A DNA stretch of 64,000 nt. It comes from Cryphonectria parasitica EP155. Its lineage: Eukaryota; Ascomycota; Sordariomycetes; Diaporthales; Cryphonectriaceae. Below, in pieces: positions 1 through 13,183 of this stretch (position 1 is the stretch's first letter; each line of letters starts with the position of its first letter). Location of the stretch: positions 558,001 to 622,000 of the forward strand of contig NW_024468919.1 in the NCBI RefSeq assembly GCF_011745365.1. The letters run 5' to 3'. Both the position numbers and the translations under genes were made by a program. Below the pieces are notes generated by a model, which had not been told where the DNA came from, searched no databases, and saw only the letters and a list, made by a program, of their open reading frames with translations.

Positions 1-443
1 AGGATTACCGGAGGCTAGAGTGAGTTTCTTCCCCATGCACACGCGACCAGCGATATGCCACCTACGTCCACGCGACAGTGCACAGCAAGACCCCCCCGGC
101 TAACGTTCTTCCTGCAGGAAAATCAGGCAAGCCTTTGATGATGAGAGGAGACACCTACAAGCAAGTCGCGACAGGGCCGAGGAGGTCTACAGGGAGATCA
201 TAGATGAGCTGGCCGAGGACCACGCCCGACAGAGAGCCCAGTGGGAGGCCGACAAGTTTGAGTTGCAGTCGCAGGTTATGCAGCTGCAGAGTCGACTCAG
301 GGAACTCGAAAAGGTTGCCTCCGACCCCAGATCGCCCACATCTCAGTCTGGCATGTCCGCCGTCTTCAGCCCTACGGGTCAGATTGGCCTTTCACACCCC
401 TTGATCGGTCGCGACGGCAATCCACTGGACGCATCATCTCCAT

Positions 444-490
<47 letters not shown>

Positions 491-1225
491 ATGACGGCGG
501 AATTCGAACGGCCGTCCAAAGTCATCGACGTGCAGGAGTATCACAAGGACCTGGAGGGAATCCACCTCAAGGAGAACTTTGTCAAGAAGGAGACCTTCAC
601 CGACACACCGTCGGCCTCGGGCTCGGGCTCAGGCTCAGGCTCCAAGTCGCCTAGCAGCGGAGGGTCGCCCCCTCAGCGTCCAGAAGACACCAAGGCCCTG
701 GCCAGAGCACGGTCCATCCGCGCCCTCAGGGCAGACGCGCATTCGCGGCTCACAATGAATGCTGGTCATACTCCGACTATCTCGCTGTCCATTGCCCACA
801 CCGGAGCTACCAACACAGTCGTTAGCAGCGGATCGAACACACCCACACTTCTGAGCGGAGACGGCGCCCTGAGCTCTGACGAGAACGAATACAGGGATGA
901 GTCTAGCGAACCCGCCGAGCCTGTCCCGACGGGCGTGGACGATGACCATGCCCCGGCCATCCTGGAGCCCTCCGACGGGGATGCCGAGCTCAAGGGCCCA
1001 CTGACACTTCGCAACATGCCTGCGAAGGACGAGCTCTTTCTCAAGCGGCTGGACGACAAGCTCGAGAAGGCCGCCCATGGTGAGGATGCCACTCCGACCG
1101 TTCTCAAGTACTCGGATGACGAGGAAGACGACGAGCCGGGCTCCGCCAAGGAGGTGGAAGAAGTCATCCCCTTGAAGCTGAAAAACACGTCTTCCAACTT
1201 TGGCAAGCCCTTTGGGGTCGCCTAA
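1..1225 (+). CDS. Coiled-coil, Ser-rich hypothetical protein (3' part)
   Basis: Only the C-terminal part is in the window. I join 1..19 and 118..1225 across a GT-AG intron (donor GTGAGT at 20, GCTAAC branch near 99, acceptor CTGCAG at 111-117); the split codon restores a continuous Glu/Arg/Gln-rich coiled coil of about 65 residues. An alanine run follows (a GCA/CAG repeat), then a Gly-Ser repeat near 620-650, a long Ser/Thr/Pro-rich disordered stretch, and an acidic patch (DDEEDDE) before the stop at 1223-1225. No catalytic motif is visible. I do not recognise the family; a scaffold or cytoskeleton-associated role is only suggested by the coiled coil. Confidence 0.75.
447..490 (+). repeat. 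Trinucleotide repeat coding for polyalanine
   Basis: About fourteen AGC/GCA units lie within the coding exon of the coiled-coil gene and are read as alanine. Such a tract is likely to vary in length between strains. Confidence 0.9.
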
Positions 1226-1862
1226 AGAGGCGCGCCCGATGACCTACATTTGCTTTCCTGTACATACTTTATTAGTCCTGCCCAAATTTTGTTTTGGAGA
1301 TCCCCAATCAGCGGAGATGGAACGCCATGAGAGCGTCTCAATCATGAGGACAAGATTGCCATTTTGGAAGGAAAAAGACATTTACAAAAAGTATGGGAGT
1401 TCAGGGTCTGATTGGCCTTTCGGAAAAGGCCATGGGAGCGCACTGGACCATTCACGTTGAAAATACCCCCTTTTTTCCTTTTTTTTTCTTCTTCTTTGAA
1501 ATCAGAATAGATGACACGACGAATACCCCCTTCATGCACGGCTTTTTATTGGGCTTTTGCGACAGAACAATTTACATTTTTACATCTATTCATGGCTCCC
1601 GTGCGCCTCAGACGTGATGCTTTGGTACTAGATATTCATTCTGCCGCGACCCATCCTATTGCATATTGGTCCATGTAAGCAAGCAATTGAGTATATTAGA
1701 ATCTACTTGCCAACCTTGATCTCTACAAATTTCCCCACCCTTAATGGACAGCATGTTTCATCTCATCTATGCCTCTAGAGCAGGAGCTCGATATGTCTAT
1801 GGAGGTTCCCCTGACGGCCCAACCCTCGCTCTCCGCTGCAGGGCAGAACCAGTGACTTCTAC
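1226..1862. other. Convergent 3' intergenic region
   Basis: This 637-base gap lies between the ends of two converging genes. It is T-rich (a long run near 1468-1490) and probably holds both 3' UTRs. No other gene is evident. Confidence 0.6.
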
Positions 1863-3567
1863 TTACTTGTCCATCAGCGCGGCCAACTCGTCCAGAAGCT
1901 CGACGGTCTCGCCAGGACTGGCAATCCAGGCCGTGGTGCCGACGCTGCGGGCGCGGAAGTCGTTGGCGCCCGCGCTGAGGAACTGATCGCCGACGTGAAG
2001 CGTGTTCTCTGGTCCGATTGGCTCGATGGGTGACTGTTGTAGCTTCTGCTGCTGCCTCTCAAAATACTGCTGGCACACCGTCACACCCCAGGATTTATCG
2101 CCTATGTCAACAAAGACATCGCGACCTCCATTGCTATTGATTTTTAAAAAATAGAAAAAAATCACGCGCTCAAAGTCAGCAGCATATTTGACACACATTG
2201 TATACACATCAGGGCACACTTTATTGTCCAAATAACAACACTTACAAGGCACAGAACGGCACCTCCTTCCTTCTCCCCGCCAGACTGTTCTCGAGCAGCC
2301 TCTGCACGACGAGCACCGTCTCCTCCAGGCTCTCCCGCGGAATCCGCGCCCCCTCAGGCTCAGGAATGATGCCGACGGCGCGATCCTTGCGCATGACCGC
2401 TGCGGGCAGGTGTAGGACGCGGACACAGTCCCGCAGCGCGGCCTCGGCGTCGTCTAGTAGGGCGGCGATGTCGGCCTCGCTCCAGGCTTGCATCTCGGGG
2501 GTTAACCACTCGTGCCGCGGAACGGGACGGAGGTAGTAAGGCGGAGCGGCAGCATCGAAGGCGAAGAGGTAGTTGGCCTCGCCCCCCATGACAAGCAGGT
2601 TGGCACCCAGGGACGGCGGGATCTGTTCGGCGGCGGCCGCGGCGGCGAGAGCATCGAGGAGTCCGTGTAGGCGTGCGTGGTACCGGTCTTCGGTGGTATA
2701 GCCGGCGGCGGTGACGATGCCGACGCGCACGCCCCGGCCCAGCAAGTCTAGCAGGCGTGGCACGAGGGGGCTATCAGCCTCAAGGCTCTGCCCGTCCTCG
2801 TAGAGTGTGACGTCCCCATCGAACGTGGCGAGGCGGAGACCGCTGTAAGCCGTGACAGCCATGGCCTGGGCCGAGTTCAGGATCAGCCGTACGTCGTTGA
2901 AACTCGGGCTCACAAAACGCCGACTGCTGATGTGCCGCGTGCGGTCTTGATACCTGAACGCCGCCTCCAGCGGCAGACGTGTGAAGAAGGGCCCGGCAGA
3001 CGGGACCAACAGCTTCAGCTTCGAGGGTGGTGGTTTGACGACAGTGGTGGCGGCGGACGGCGCTTGCAGGGCGATGTGATCGTCTATCATGACCTCGACG
3101 TCGCGCATAATCTCAGCGTAACGCCTTGCGGCCTCCTCGGCCATGTGCTCGAGGGACAGGTCACGGCCATTGGACTGGAAGATGCCGTGCGGCTGGGAGT
3201 GGAGGACAAAGGGGACGGCGAGAAGGCCCTTGATCCATTCTGTACAGGACTGTCAGTGAATATTTTTGGCATAGCATTAGCAAGAAGATGTCAATCTTTT
3301 TATTGTGATGTAGTTGTCAGGTACTGCGAAGCTGCTAGGGGGTCATTTGGGGGTTGTGATTATGGAGAGCCTCTTCCACACAAGCCGTGTGTCAAACGAT
3401 TCTAAAAGAGAGACAAATGAAAAGGGACATCTGATGGCTATTGTACCTATGAATTGGTCCCTTCTGTGCGTTTTGAGGGCATCTATAGGTCCACAAGTCA
3501 GCAGACTTGAGCTGACGCAGGGTCAGAGGAGACACATCTCACATTCCACTCTGTACCTTGTCGTCAT
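1863..3567 (-). CDS. isn1: IMP-specific 5'-nucleotidase
   Basis: It hydrolyses IMP to inosine in purine nucleotide breakdown; the enzyme is cytosolic in yeast. Exons on the complement are 3543..3567, 3447..3482, 2246..3239 and 1863..2133, giving 441 residues with every junction in frame. The start is fixed by the conserved N-terminus MTTRYRVE, whose split Tyr codon is completed by exon 2 (ALKTHRRDQFI), followed by EWIKGLLAVPFVLHSQ in exon 3. The HAD-like nucleophile motif FDGD lies at residues 160-163 (D161 and D163). The last exon carries FVDIGDKSWGV and HVGDQF, typical of the family. The length matches fungal ISN1. The 207-nt second intron is the longest. Upstream (3568-5051) lies a non-coding gap. 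Confidence 0.93.
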
Positions 3568-5051
3568 GATGATGAGAAGAGGCTTCTTGGATGGTTTCTA
3601 ATGCACAATATATTTGCTCATGGATGGAAAAAAAAAGGACTCGTATTCGGTTTGAAGGGGCTGGGAGGAAGGAAGAGAAATAATTAGCTGCTGTCCAACT
3701 TAAGACATGGTGGTGCTGGACGTGGATGTTGTCCGGGGCGACGTGTCATGCTTTTGGGTCATGCGACAAAGAGCCTTCTTAGCACATAGAGCTTAGGGAC
3801 AAGGCCAATTGAACTCTGGCGGACATGGCTATTTTCACAACAGGCTGTCTTATCTGGATGATGCCTCGTGTACTCTGAGGAAATGAAGCTTTTATTCAAG
3901 GGCTGGTAACAGAAGTTGAAAGCATTGAAAGGCAGCAACAACTGACAATAGTGACTCGAACCGTCTGTCATTGCTTATTTAATCACACTGTGTGACGATG
4001 CGTTACACCATGGCAGGGTTCATCCTCCCATCTTACCCGGCGAACTCTCGAGGGACACTTTCTTCTCTGGCGGAGAACCCTTTTCTGCGAGATTCTTGTT
4101 CCCCTCCCTCCCTCTTTCCCCAAAATATTCTCCAGTCAACACCTTCTCACTTAGATACAAAAGGTCAGGTGCCAATTGTTTTTGGTCACGTCTGCTGCAC
4201 CTTCCCTTACCTCCTCATGCCCTCCCTCTCGAAGAAAACTGTCTGTTAGTTTTCTTCTCTCTAATCACATCAGCCACCTTCACATCCCCCGCTAGATACT
4301 TATAATGCAGCACGGTACAGTCTGCCTGTGCAGTAGGAAGAGAGTCAGTCCTGGTCTAATACTTAATATCAGATGCTTCCATCATGTATTTTCTTCTTAC
4401 TGCGTAAACTGACACAACAGCATGGCTTTAAAGATCATGTAAATGTGACTACAGATAATATGACCATGATTGTTCACCCCCTCTAGTATGTGAAACCCCT
4501 GCGCCGCTGCTGCCGCCTTTTCAGCCCCTCTACTACTCCGAACTTGCCCCTGATGGGGTATTGTGCGCGGCCATGATCCTCATGAAGAAAGAAGAAATAA
4601 TATCCATCGCATGAAGCCAAGGTCCTGGGGAGATGTGAAGTGTGTCTGTTGGGCCCACACACCAAGTCTTTCCCCCCTTCTGCATCCTCCAGGTGTCTTA
4701 CATATTGTACTATGCGCAGCGGTGGCGCGGTATTTCGCAACAGGTCGAACCCCACAAAAAGAGAATTGCCTTTTTTTTCGCCTAGCATTTTGTTCCTCGG
4801 GGTCCGCTTCCTCTATACTTTGGTATCACTTGATGCCTTCCGTCCTCCCGCCTCGAAAAGAATCGCATTTGAGCTGGAGATCCCTTTCCCGCCTCGGATC
4901 AGGCTGGGGGATCGCCATCTTCTAAACCATCATCCTTCCATTCGGTGCAAGCGCTGATGACGGTCCTGTGCCCGTCATGCTAGATTCGTGTTTCCGTAGT
5001 GGCAGCACGCCATACATTGTAGCCTTTGCGACAATATTGGCCCAGGTTCTC
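3568..5051. other. Intergenic, ISN1 promoter side and importin 3' side
   Basis: About 1.5 kb without a convincing gene. All open frames are short, overlap on both strands and lack conserved motifs. The part next to 3568 is the presumed ISN1 promoter and the part next to 5051 the importin 3' UTR. Confidence 0.5.
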
Positions 5052-8000
5052 CTAACTAGCGCCGCCGTTGGCCTGTTGGGCGGCTGCGGCAAGCTGCTGG
5101 GCGGCTTGTTGTGCGATAACTTGGTTTGCTTCCGCCTGCTGAACCACGTTCTGGATCACGCTCTGCTCCTCCCCAGAGAGATGAGACGAAAGGCTGGTGT
5201 AGAATTGGGGCTGTTCTTGTTGCATTCCTAATCCGCATATGTCAGCATCTGGGACTGTTCCCCTCGTTAACAAGTACAGAGGGCAAACCTACTCATGAGG
5301 CACGACCGGAAAATTTGGTATGGCTCGAGCTTGTCCAAGGGAGACTCGAGGAGCACGCTGTTCTCGCCGAGCTCGTCATCCGAGACCGGCACCTCCTCAA
5401 CCTGGCCAAACTTTTGAGCCTGCTTTTCACGTTAGAAATCATAGACAATAACGGTTTGTTACATGGCTGGCACTGGTGACTCACCTCCTCGTTTAAGAAT
5501 TCCAGATAGGCGGAGCTCTCGTCCTTGGCATCAGTGGGCTCCTCTTCCGGTTCCTCCTCTGCGGTCCACGCAGCATCATCATCGCCCCACTCATCATCAT
5601 CGTCGTAGGTATAGTTGGCGTCGAGGCCGTAGTCGTCCTTCATGGCATCTTCACGGTCTGTAAAGTTAAGTCAGCATCGAATGTACCAGTGAAGTTGGCA
5701 GGGTAGGGTGAATTACTCTTGACTGCAGTAGGCAGTGTTTTGAAGAGTGACGTGATTCCCTAGATTGACATCAGCGATTTGACCCCACAGAAGAGCACGA
5801 TGTGTGCTGCGTGGCACCTACCGTAAGTAGTCGCGGCCAGCCGACCGAGACGCTCACGGGAACCTGGTCAGGACTGAGGCCGAGCAGCGCCACTATGGCA
5901 ACGATGCAGAGCTTCTTGTCATGGACCCGTGTGAAGGAGTCCATGGTGCCGAACCACATGCTGAAGAACTTGTTGGTCCATCCGTTGGATTCGAGCACCT
6001 GGAGCGCCAGTATCGGGTTGTAGTAGATTGCGTTGATGACCATCTCCATCAGATGGATCTTGTACGACTTCATCTTCTGCTCGGGCTCGCTGAGAACGTT
6101 CATGGCCATGCTGATAAAGCCCGAGACGCAGTTATCGATATGCCCTGGCAGGCTAAGCATCATGGCTTCCGACAGCTTGCACGCGCAGATTCGGTCAATA
6201 CCGCCCACCTTCGGGTCCGAGAACATATCAGAGACCATGGAGTAAAGGGCTTGGACGTATTCAGGGTGCTGAATGAGCTGCGGAACGCCAAATTGGACGA
6301 AGTTGTCGAGCGCGGGCAGCATGTCCTCCAAGTACAGCTCGGCGCCAGCCTTGAAGGTGCGGTGGATCAGCTCAAAGGCCTGCCACATGGTAGGGGAGAT
6401 GGACTTCGCAGCAAAAGTGCAGCTATCAATGATCTCAAACACCTCGTTATACAAATCTGCAATACATCAGCATCAGAATGACATGTCGGGGAAGAGAAGA
6501 AGGGGGGGGGGGGGGCGGTTGTTTTCGATTCCATCGCAGAATTGGGCTTACCATAGAGCTTGTGATCGAGGGTGATCTGGACGACAGGCATGAGAACCGC
6601 TTCGATGTGCAAGAGAACATCAGGTGTGCTCTCGAGGGTGAGGATCAGGGTGCCGATCGTCTGCAGGACACCGAGCGCTGTTATACTCTTGTCGTCCAGG
6701 AAATCGCTGAAGTCGTCCTCGTCCCGGTTGTTGTTCCGCTCGAGCAGCTCGTTGACGATCCTGAGGTACGTGTCACGCAGCTGCTCACTGAGAGCCACCG
6801 CGAACGGGGTGAGCTCGGTGGCAAATACCTCGACGAAGTCCTCCATCACGTTGGCCAGAGCGTCAATATCAGCCTCGTTGGCGAGCTTAAGCAGCTGCTG
6901 CATGATTGTGGGGATGGAGGTCTGCATGCTCGTGCGGATAATGTCATGTCGGATCAGAGGCTGCAGTGCGAGGGCCGCAGTCACACGAACAGGCAAGGCC
7001 GGATCAGCCATGCAGTCTAGAATGTTCCGGTAGATGGTGAGCAGGTGGTTCTGGTCCTTGAAGTCCAGCTGCTCAAACTTCTCGATGGTGTCGCAGGCCC
7101 GCGCGCGTAGATACCCCTGGGGGCTGGTGAAGTCGGGGAAAACGTATCGCACGAGGAAGTACTCGACCTGGTCCGCAATCGGCGATTTCTTGCTCAGGAG
7201 GACAGGAGCGAGGGTACCGATCATGCGCAGGGCACCTTCCTTGGAGATGTGGTCCTTCTTGTCCGGCTCTGCCGTCTCGTAGGTGCTGACGACGCTGTTC
7301 ACAAACGACAGCAGCTCGAACGTTTGCTTCCGGCGGTTCTTGGTCAGGGTCACGAGGAAGTTTGTGGCCGAGACATCGGGGGCCGAGACCTCTTCGTAGA
7401 AGTTGAGCTTTCGGTGGAGGTACTCCTCGGGCTCGTCCTCAAATTTCTCGAGGTCTTCTTGAGACAGACAGAGTACAGGGAAGATAAAGTGGGTGACCAG
7501 ATTTGTCAGGTGCGGCCTCAGATGCGCCCACATTTCCTTAGGGCGCACGCATTCATCCATGAAAACGATCGAGTAGGACAAACACGGCCTGCTCAACCAT
7601 GAGGTCTTGCTAACCCACTTCTCGATCTCCTGTAGGTAGTGCTTGAGGATCTCAGGCGCAATGTTGGCAGCAAAAAAGTTGGCAAAGGCCATCTGGTCCG
7701 CATCATCCTTGGTGATTGCATGTGGGTTTCCATGCCTATTGTCACGGGTCAGCCCTCTATTCGCGACCTTGTAACGAGAGAAGAAAGGAACAATAATATG
7801 CCCACCTGATGTATAGACGGTTGAGATTGAAGTATGCCCATTTCTTTGCCTTCCACCAGTGATGCCGCTCGCGCTCGACGGGGTCGTCTCCCATAGCGAT
7901 GGCAGGAGGGGCTTTAGAAACGGTTTGAAGGAAGACGGTACACCAGCCGATGGTGTTTTGCTGTTCACGGAGGAAGGCAGCCAGGTCGAGCTATACTCAT

Positions 8001-9083
8001 CAAGTCAGTCCAAGTTCTTCTTTCAGATGCGACGAGGATAGGTATATATAGAGGGGGAGAGAGAAGAGAGAAACTGCTGACCCATGTTGCGTGCTTGTAT
8101 GCTTTGAGAGCAATGTGAAGCATTTCTCCGGCCTCCTCGCTCTCCTGCGACACCAGTTCGGTCGAGATGGCCAGCAGGCGAGGGAAGCTGGCCTCGACGA
8201 TCTTGTCGAAGTGAGCCTTGTTGTCACCATCGCTGGCCTTGAAACGGTAGGCCCGGCAGATGGCCAGCAGGCACTGCAGACCGGCGAGGACGGAAGGCGC
8301 ATCATTCGTGTTCAACAGCTGGATGGTAAAGTCCATAAAAGTAGGCCACTTGTCAGGGAAGTCCCAGTGCAGGATTCTCTGCAAGATGGGGATGAGTTGC
8401 GGGCGGATCAGGCCTTGCGAGGAGGCCAGGATTGGGAGTAAACGGTCGCGGACTCTCGCCTTCTCGTCTTCTGGTATCGGGGTCTCGTTGGGGAAGTGAT
8501 CTGTGCCTGCCCATGCCCGGTTGACGCGGTTCTTGAGGTAGATAACGGCTGAGATACACGTCAGTACTAGTATTATGAAGTGTACACGGCGATGCGAACG
8601 GGTTGGTTGAGGTGGGTGGTTCAGGGACGCGTCTCGAAAGAAGTGCGCCGGAGGTGTAGCACGTACTGGAAAGGCGGATGTTCTGTTCCTGCTCTGACTG
8701 CAGGATCTGAAGGAGGGCGTCGAGAAAGCCATTGTGTTCCTCTGCCTACATGCCGCGCGCACGCACACACACAAGGCGGGGTGGAGTTAGCTATCGGTGC
8801 GCCGGGAAAAGGGAGGGGCTGCTGGAGGGACGAAGAAGCGGTAGGAGACGGGAGACGGATGCCAGGACGCGAGGGGGGAAGGGGGCAAGAGGGAGATGGG
8901 AGCCAAGAACTTCCAATGTGGTCATGGGCAAGGAGGCCGGGGAGGGACAAGAGATGGACGGGGGCGGCAGTGGGCTCGGGGGGGGTTGCGTACCTGTTTG
9001 AGCTGCAACTCGGCCCTCTTGCGGACGTTGGCGTCTGCGTCAAGAGTCGCGACGATGCAATTTCTAATTGCAGCGGCATCCAT
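5052..9083 (-). CDS. Importin beta of the Nmd5/Sxm1 (importin-7/8) type
   Basis: A karyopherin that carries proteins through nuclear pores under Ran control. Ten complement exons: 8994..9083, 8667..8745, 8082..8548, 7806..7990, 6552..7735, 5822..6456, 5717..5759, 5485..5657, 5293..5419, 5052..5227. They total 3159 nt (1052 residues, normal for the family). The N-terminus begins MDAAAIRNCIVATLDAD, followed by an importin-N region (LKNRVNRAW) and HEAT repeats. Conserved stretches include EEYLHRKLNFYEEVSAPDV and MEDFVEVFATELTPFAVALS. The acidic DDDDEWGDDD segment near residue 910 is the loop seen near the C-terminus of this class. Introns are GT-AG with CTGAC/CTAAC branch sites; the one at 6457-6551 holds a G homopolymer. 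Nmd5 and Sxm1 orthologues cannot be separated by eye. Confidence 0.93.
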
Positions 9084-10456
9084 CTTCAAAACCAAGCGTG
9101 GGGCGTAGACATGCAGCAATAGGCAGTGGCGAGCGAACGAGTACGTCGAAAGCCGTGCAGAGAGGGGGAAAGAATTTTTGTTGCAGAATGGCAATGACCG
9201 GATGTCTGGAGATATCAAGGGGATTTGTGCGTAGGTGTTCCGGTCGTTCGCTGAAGATTGTGCGTGTGCGGCCTTTGGGCGGATGTTGGTATCAAGAAAG
9301 TAGGATTTGGGTTTGGACGTGATGGAGTGGCATCTGGTGGTCCCCTCTAATTGGGCTTGCGGTGGCCTACAAAAAAAATAGCTTGAGCCCCGCCGTGGCT
9401 GGGCGTGCCTGGCGTTCTGGCTGGGTGGTTCCCCCTCTCCTTGCACTACCTTCCCACTGCGACTTCCTCACCCACTCACTCTCTCTCTGTACGTGTGTTA
9501 CCCCCCCTACAAGAAAGCGAGTTTAGGCCCTAGGAGGCTCTTTTTCAGGGACCCTACCCCCACTACAGTTACACCCAGCCAATGATGGGGATTGTCTTTG
9601 TATTTGTTAGTTCAGGGTACCGCGGATGATGCGGTGTTGGAGGCGGCGGGTCAGGTACCCCAGCTAGCGAGTGATTTACTGTACTAGGTCTCTGTCAGGA
9701 TTTGGGAGCTGGATTGGATGGGAGGAAGTGCCTAGAATTTTAACTGTTGGACAAGACTTGTCGATCGTGGAAAGAACAGAAAAAAGTAGCACCTCCTCAT
9801 ATTATCCTAGCTACGACCAACAGTAATTAGCCTGCGTGGTTCTTCTGTCTCGACGGCGGCCTGCTTAATCGCATCTAGCGGGAAGATATTTGATTACATT
9901 TCAGAGCAGCTAGAGAAGGATGCAATTGGGAGGAGGTGTTCCAGGCGTCGTCTCTCTTGTTGTTGTTTATTTTTTTTTCTTCTACCTTGCCCCTGTGCTC
10001 ACAGGGGTGTCATACTACACAACAAAAAAACCCATTCACCTTTCAAACCTTGAACTAGCTCAATCCAAGATTATGCGTTATGCTCCCTCCTTACGAGGCC
10101 GCTCTACTTAATACATTACTAGTATTTTGCAACGATCCATCTTCTCTCTGTCTCCATCTCTCTCTTCCAGTCATCATTGACAATATAGAAGGAAACAACA
10201 TGGAAAGAAGCAAGATCTACAATCCCGCCTTCAGCGGCCCCTGTTCATCGACTAGGATTAATAAAGTAGGCCACCTGCTAAGGTACGCCCACCCATCGCT
10301 CAACGCCTCACCACCACAGACGCAGATGCACTCAGCCGATCTGTCACGTCAGACATACAGGATGCTTCTCATGTCTTGTATACGCCAGACGGGCCTCAGG
10401 CTATGCGGCCAATCCTAGGAACGGTCAGAGACAGGTGGCCAAAGCGGACTCCTCCG

Positions 10457-10490
<34 letters not shown>

Positions 10491-13183
10491 CTCGCAGGAG
10501 CGCGCGCCTCCTATTTGCCGCACCTCCTGGTTGGTACTTGACAGTATGCCTTCTCTTGCTGCCCAAGGTAGGCTTCCGTTCCTGTCTAATTTGTAGACGC
10601 GGAAGCGCCCTCCGTGCGTGTGCTGGCCCAGTCTGACCTTAGCCCCTTGCTGCCTCCGTCTCCCTTCACATTTCTATGATCATACAGACAAAGTTCCCTC
10701 CAGTCCACAACAATGCACCAGTCAAGCATCGGTCTATTCCTGGAATCCGTGAGAAATGCACGTTTGTCACGTTACCAGCTGATAACAACCACGCTCATTG
10801 TTGTGTTCAAGCGAGTCAAGTGGGTTGCTGCAGATGGATACAACCAGACAGCACTACACGCAGGAAGACATTGAATCGCATGGGCACTATCCATACTCTG
10901 TTGTCATCAACAGTCGAAGTCCAATTTCAGTCGGTGAGTCTCTGCCCACCATGCATTAATCAACGCCCATCATACAAATAAAAGGCAAAACCGTTTCGAA
11001 GAAAAGAAAAAACCAAGAATCCGGCCGCCAGGATTCGCCTCTCTCCTGCATGCACGATCTCGTAATCCGTAACGTGAACCTTTAAAGAAAAGAGTATGAT
11101 CATCCACACAACACCCCTGCAGGAACCATGCTTGTTCACATCCAGTTTTACCATGCAAAACCCAGTTGCTCGGCCTTTTCTCCCTCTAATCATGTACACA
11201 CCAATCCTCTGCCCAGATCTGGCAGTCAAAATTGCACGCCCCTCCCCTTGCTGGATATCTTCATGCCTTATCGATAGGTTGATTTGTGATTAAAAGATGC
11301 TGAATGCCTAAGGTTAGCAATCCGCCCGCGGGGGTAATGTCAAAGAAAAAGAACGAATCTCCAGTCCACGGCTGTGGATGCCTTCAGACACCAAACGACC
11401 GAATCCGAAATATAAAAACAGGAAAAAAAACAAGACATACGCGTTCGGATGGATCCAGGTCCAGGCTTTTAGGGGGCCAATGCAACCAGTGCCAATCCAG
11501 GCTCTGGTTCACATCTCGCCGCGGGGGAGGTTGAGCAGCCACGAGGAAAACGGATCCGCAGTGCAGCTGCGAAAACTCCTGAGTCCTGTTGCAGTAGTCC
11601 AGATCCTGGGTTATGAGTTGATTGACAATCACCGATACAGGTGTGTGCAAGGCACAGGCAGATTCGACTCTTTCGAAGACCATTGCTATCAGATCAAGTG
11701 TCTGGCTCCCGGGAACTGGGGTTGACACCTCTGTTGTTGACCAAGAAAGCAGAGAAACAAGTCCAAAATCTTTGCAGGAGCAGAGCGCAGCCCAAGGATA
11801 GGAGACAAGCGTGTTCCACGGGGTTCAGAAGGTGGGAGATCCGCAACGTTGGGCAACGACTGAGTACAAGTCCTTCATGGAGACACTGCGATTGATGATC
11901 TGGCCCGGTACCTCAGCGAGGCGGCCGACATGCTGTCCAGTCTTACCAGCGCGAGATCAGAGAAACTTTCTTCTCCTTCAATCACACGTTTGTGTCTTTG
12001 GTCCTGGAAGAAAGGGAGCCTTGGGGAGGTGCCAGGTGCGGAAGAGAGGCGAATTTGCCATTCAGCTGCCCCATGTTAAGGAGATCGCCTGGACGCTGTG
12101 CGTCTCTGCAAGATCTCCGAACAGCAGACGGAAAGAGGGTCTGGATGGTGAGCCAAATCCTTGAAATCGCTTCACTTCTTTGAAAGATCGTCGTCCAAGA
12201 CACCATCCAGAACAATCCAAATAAGGGTCCAGCCATGGTGGAGTCGATTTTACTGCTCCGTTGTCTATAGTTGGGATCCGAAGCCTGTGGTCAACTCCTT
12301 GGGAACAAGACCTCGGTACGCCACGAGAAATGTCCCATGTTGAAAATGGGCAAAGCTGAGAGGATCCATGCCGAGCGAGTTGGAGCAGCCAATAGTAGCC
12401 ATGGCCTCTGGAGTATGCACAGAGCTCTCACCTTCCAACGAACTCCGAACTGTGTCAGCGCAGACTCGCATGAAGTCCTGGCACGAAGGCACAAGGCCTC
12501 TCCCCAAGCCGAATGACGCGGCAAAGCCAACAAGAAAAAGACAAGACAGGAGGGGCATTGGCCGGTGACGATACCGTGCCAGAAGAAAGGTAGTTTCAGT
12601 CATTATATGGGCGGCGGCGTATATCAGTTAAGGTCCTGGGGGTTTGTGCTTCTCTCTGTGTCCCTCATCAAGGTTCGGTCCAGCGTAGTGAAACACCGCA
12701 GGAGCCTGCGACATCATCAAAATCATAAACAAAGAAACACGACGGGACGCATCGCCCGACCAGAATGCAGATCGAGAAAAACAACCGAGGCCATGCGAAA
12801 AAATTCCAGGTCCAAGGAAAGGAGGCAAAAGTCCAGGTGAACTCCAGGAGAGCCGGGGCGCCACGCCAAATTGAAGTCGAAGCTGTACAGGTCCAGGAGA
12901 TCCGGTCGCTCGTGAGAGAAGGGGGGGGGAGGGGGAGATGCACACTTGCAACTTTGAAGAGATTTCTTCTTTCTTCTTTTTTTCTTCTCTTCAAGAACCT
13001 CTCAACCAGGGCGTTATCCGGGCGGTAAAAGCAGAAAGCAGCGCAAACGCCATTCCGAAAGAAAAAAGCAGGAGGGGTCCAGATCAAACAAGGGAGGCCG
13101 GTGCTACCCTCACTCACTCACAAGATCCGGTCCACGCCGTGCGGCTCATCATCACTGCCCCAACGTAAGAGTAACGGGGGGGA
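9084..13183. other. 4.1-kb gene-poor interval
   Basis: The left edge is the importin promoter (pyrimidine- and purine-rich tracts near 9460-9500). The rest holds short open frames on both strands with no recognisable domain. A minus-strand frame at 12265..12558 begins with a hydrophobic stretch resembling a signal peptide (MPLLSCLFLVGFAASFG), but nothing supports it further. The block right of about 12600 probably includes the 3' UTR of the next gene. Confidence 0.5.
10459..10488. repeat. (AC)15 microsatellite
   Basis: A perfect AC dinucleotide run in the intergenic region. Confidence 0.97.

Noticed and set aside
3945..3970. tRNA T-loop-like GACTCGAACC
   Set aside because: No acceptor stem, D-arm or anticodon arm can be built around it.
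12265..12558. Possible small secreted protein (minus strand)
   Set aside because: Only a hydrophobic start supports it; neighbouring frames are equally open and there is no promoter or intron evidence.
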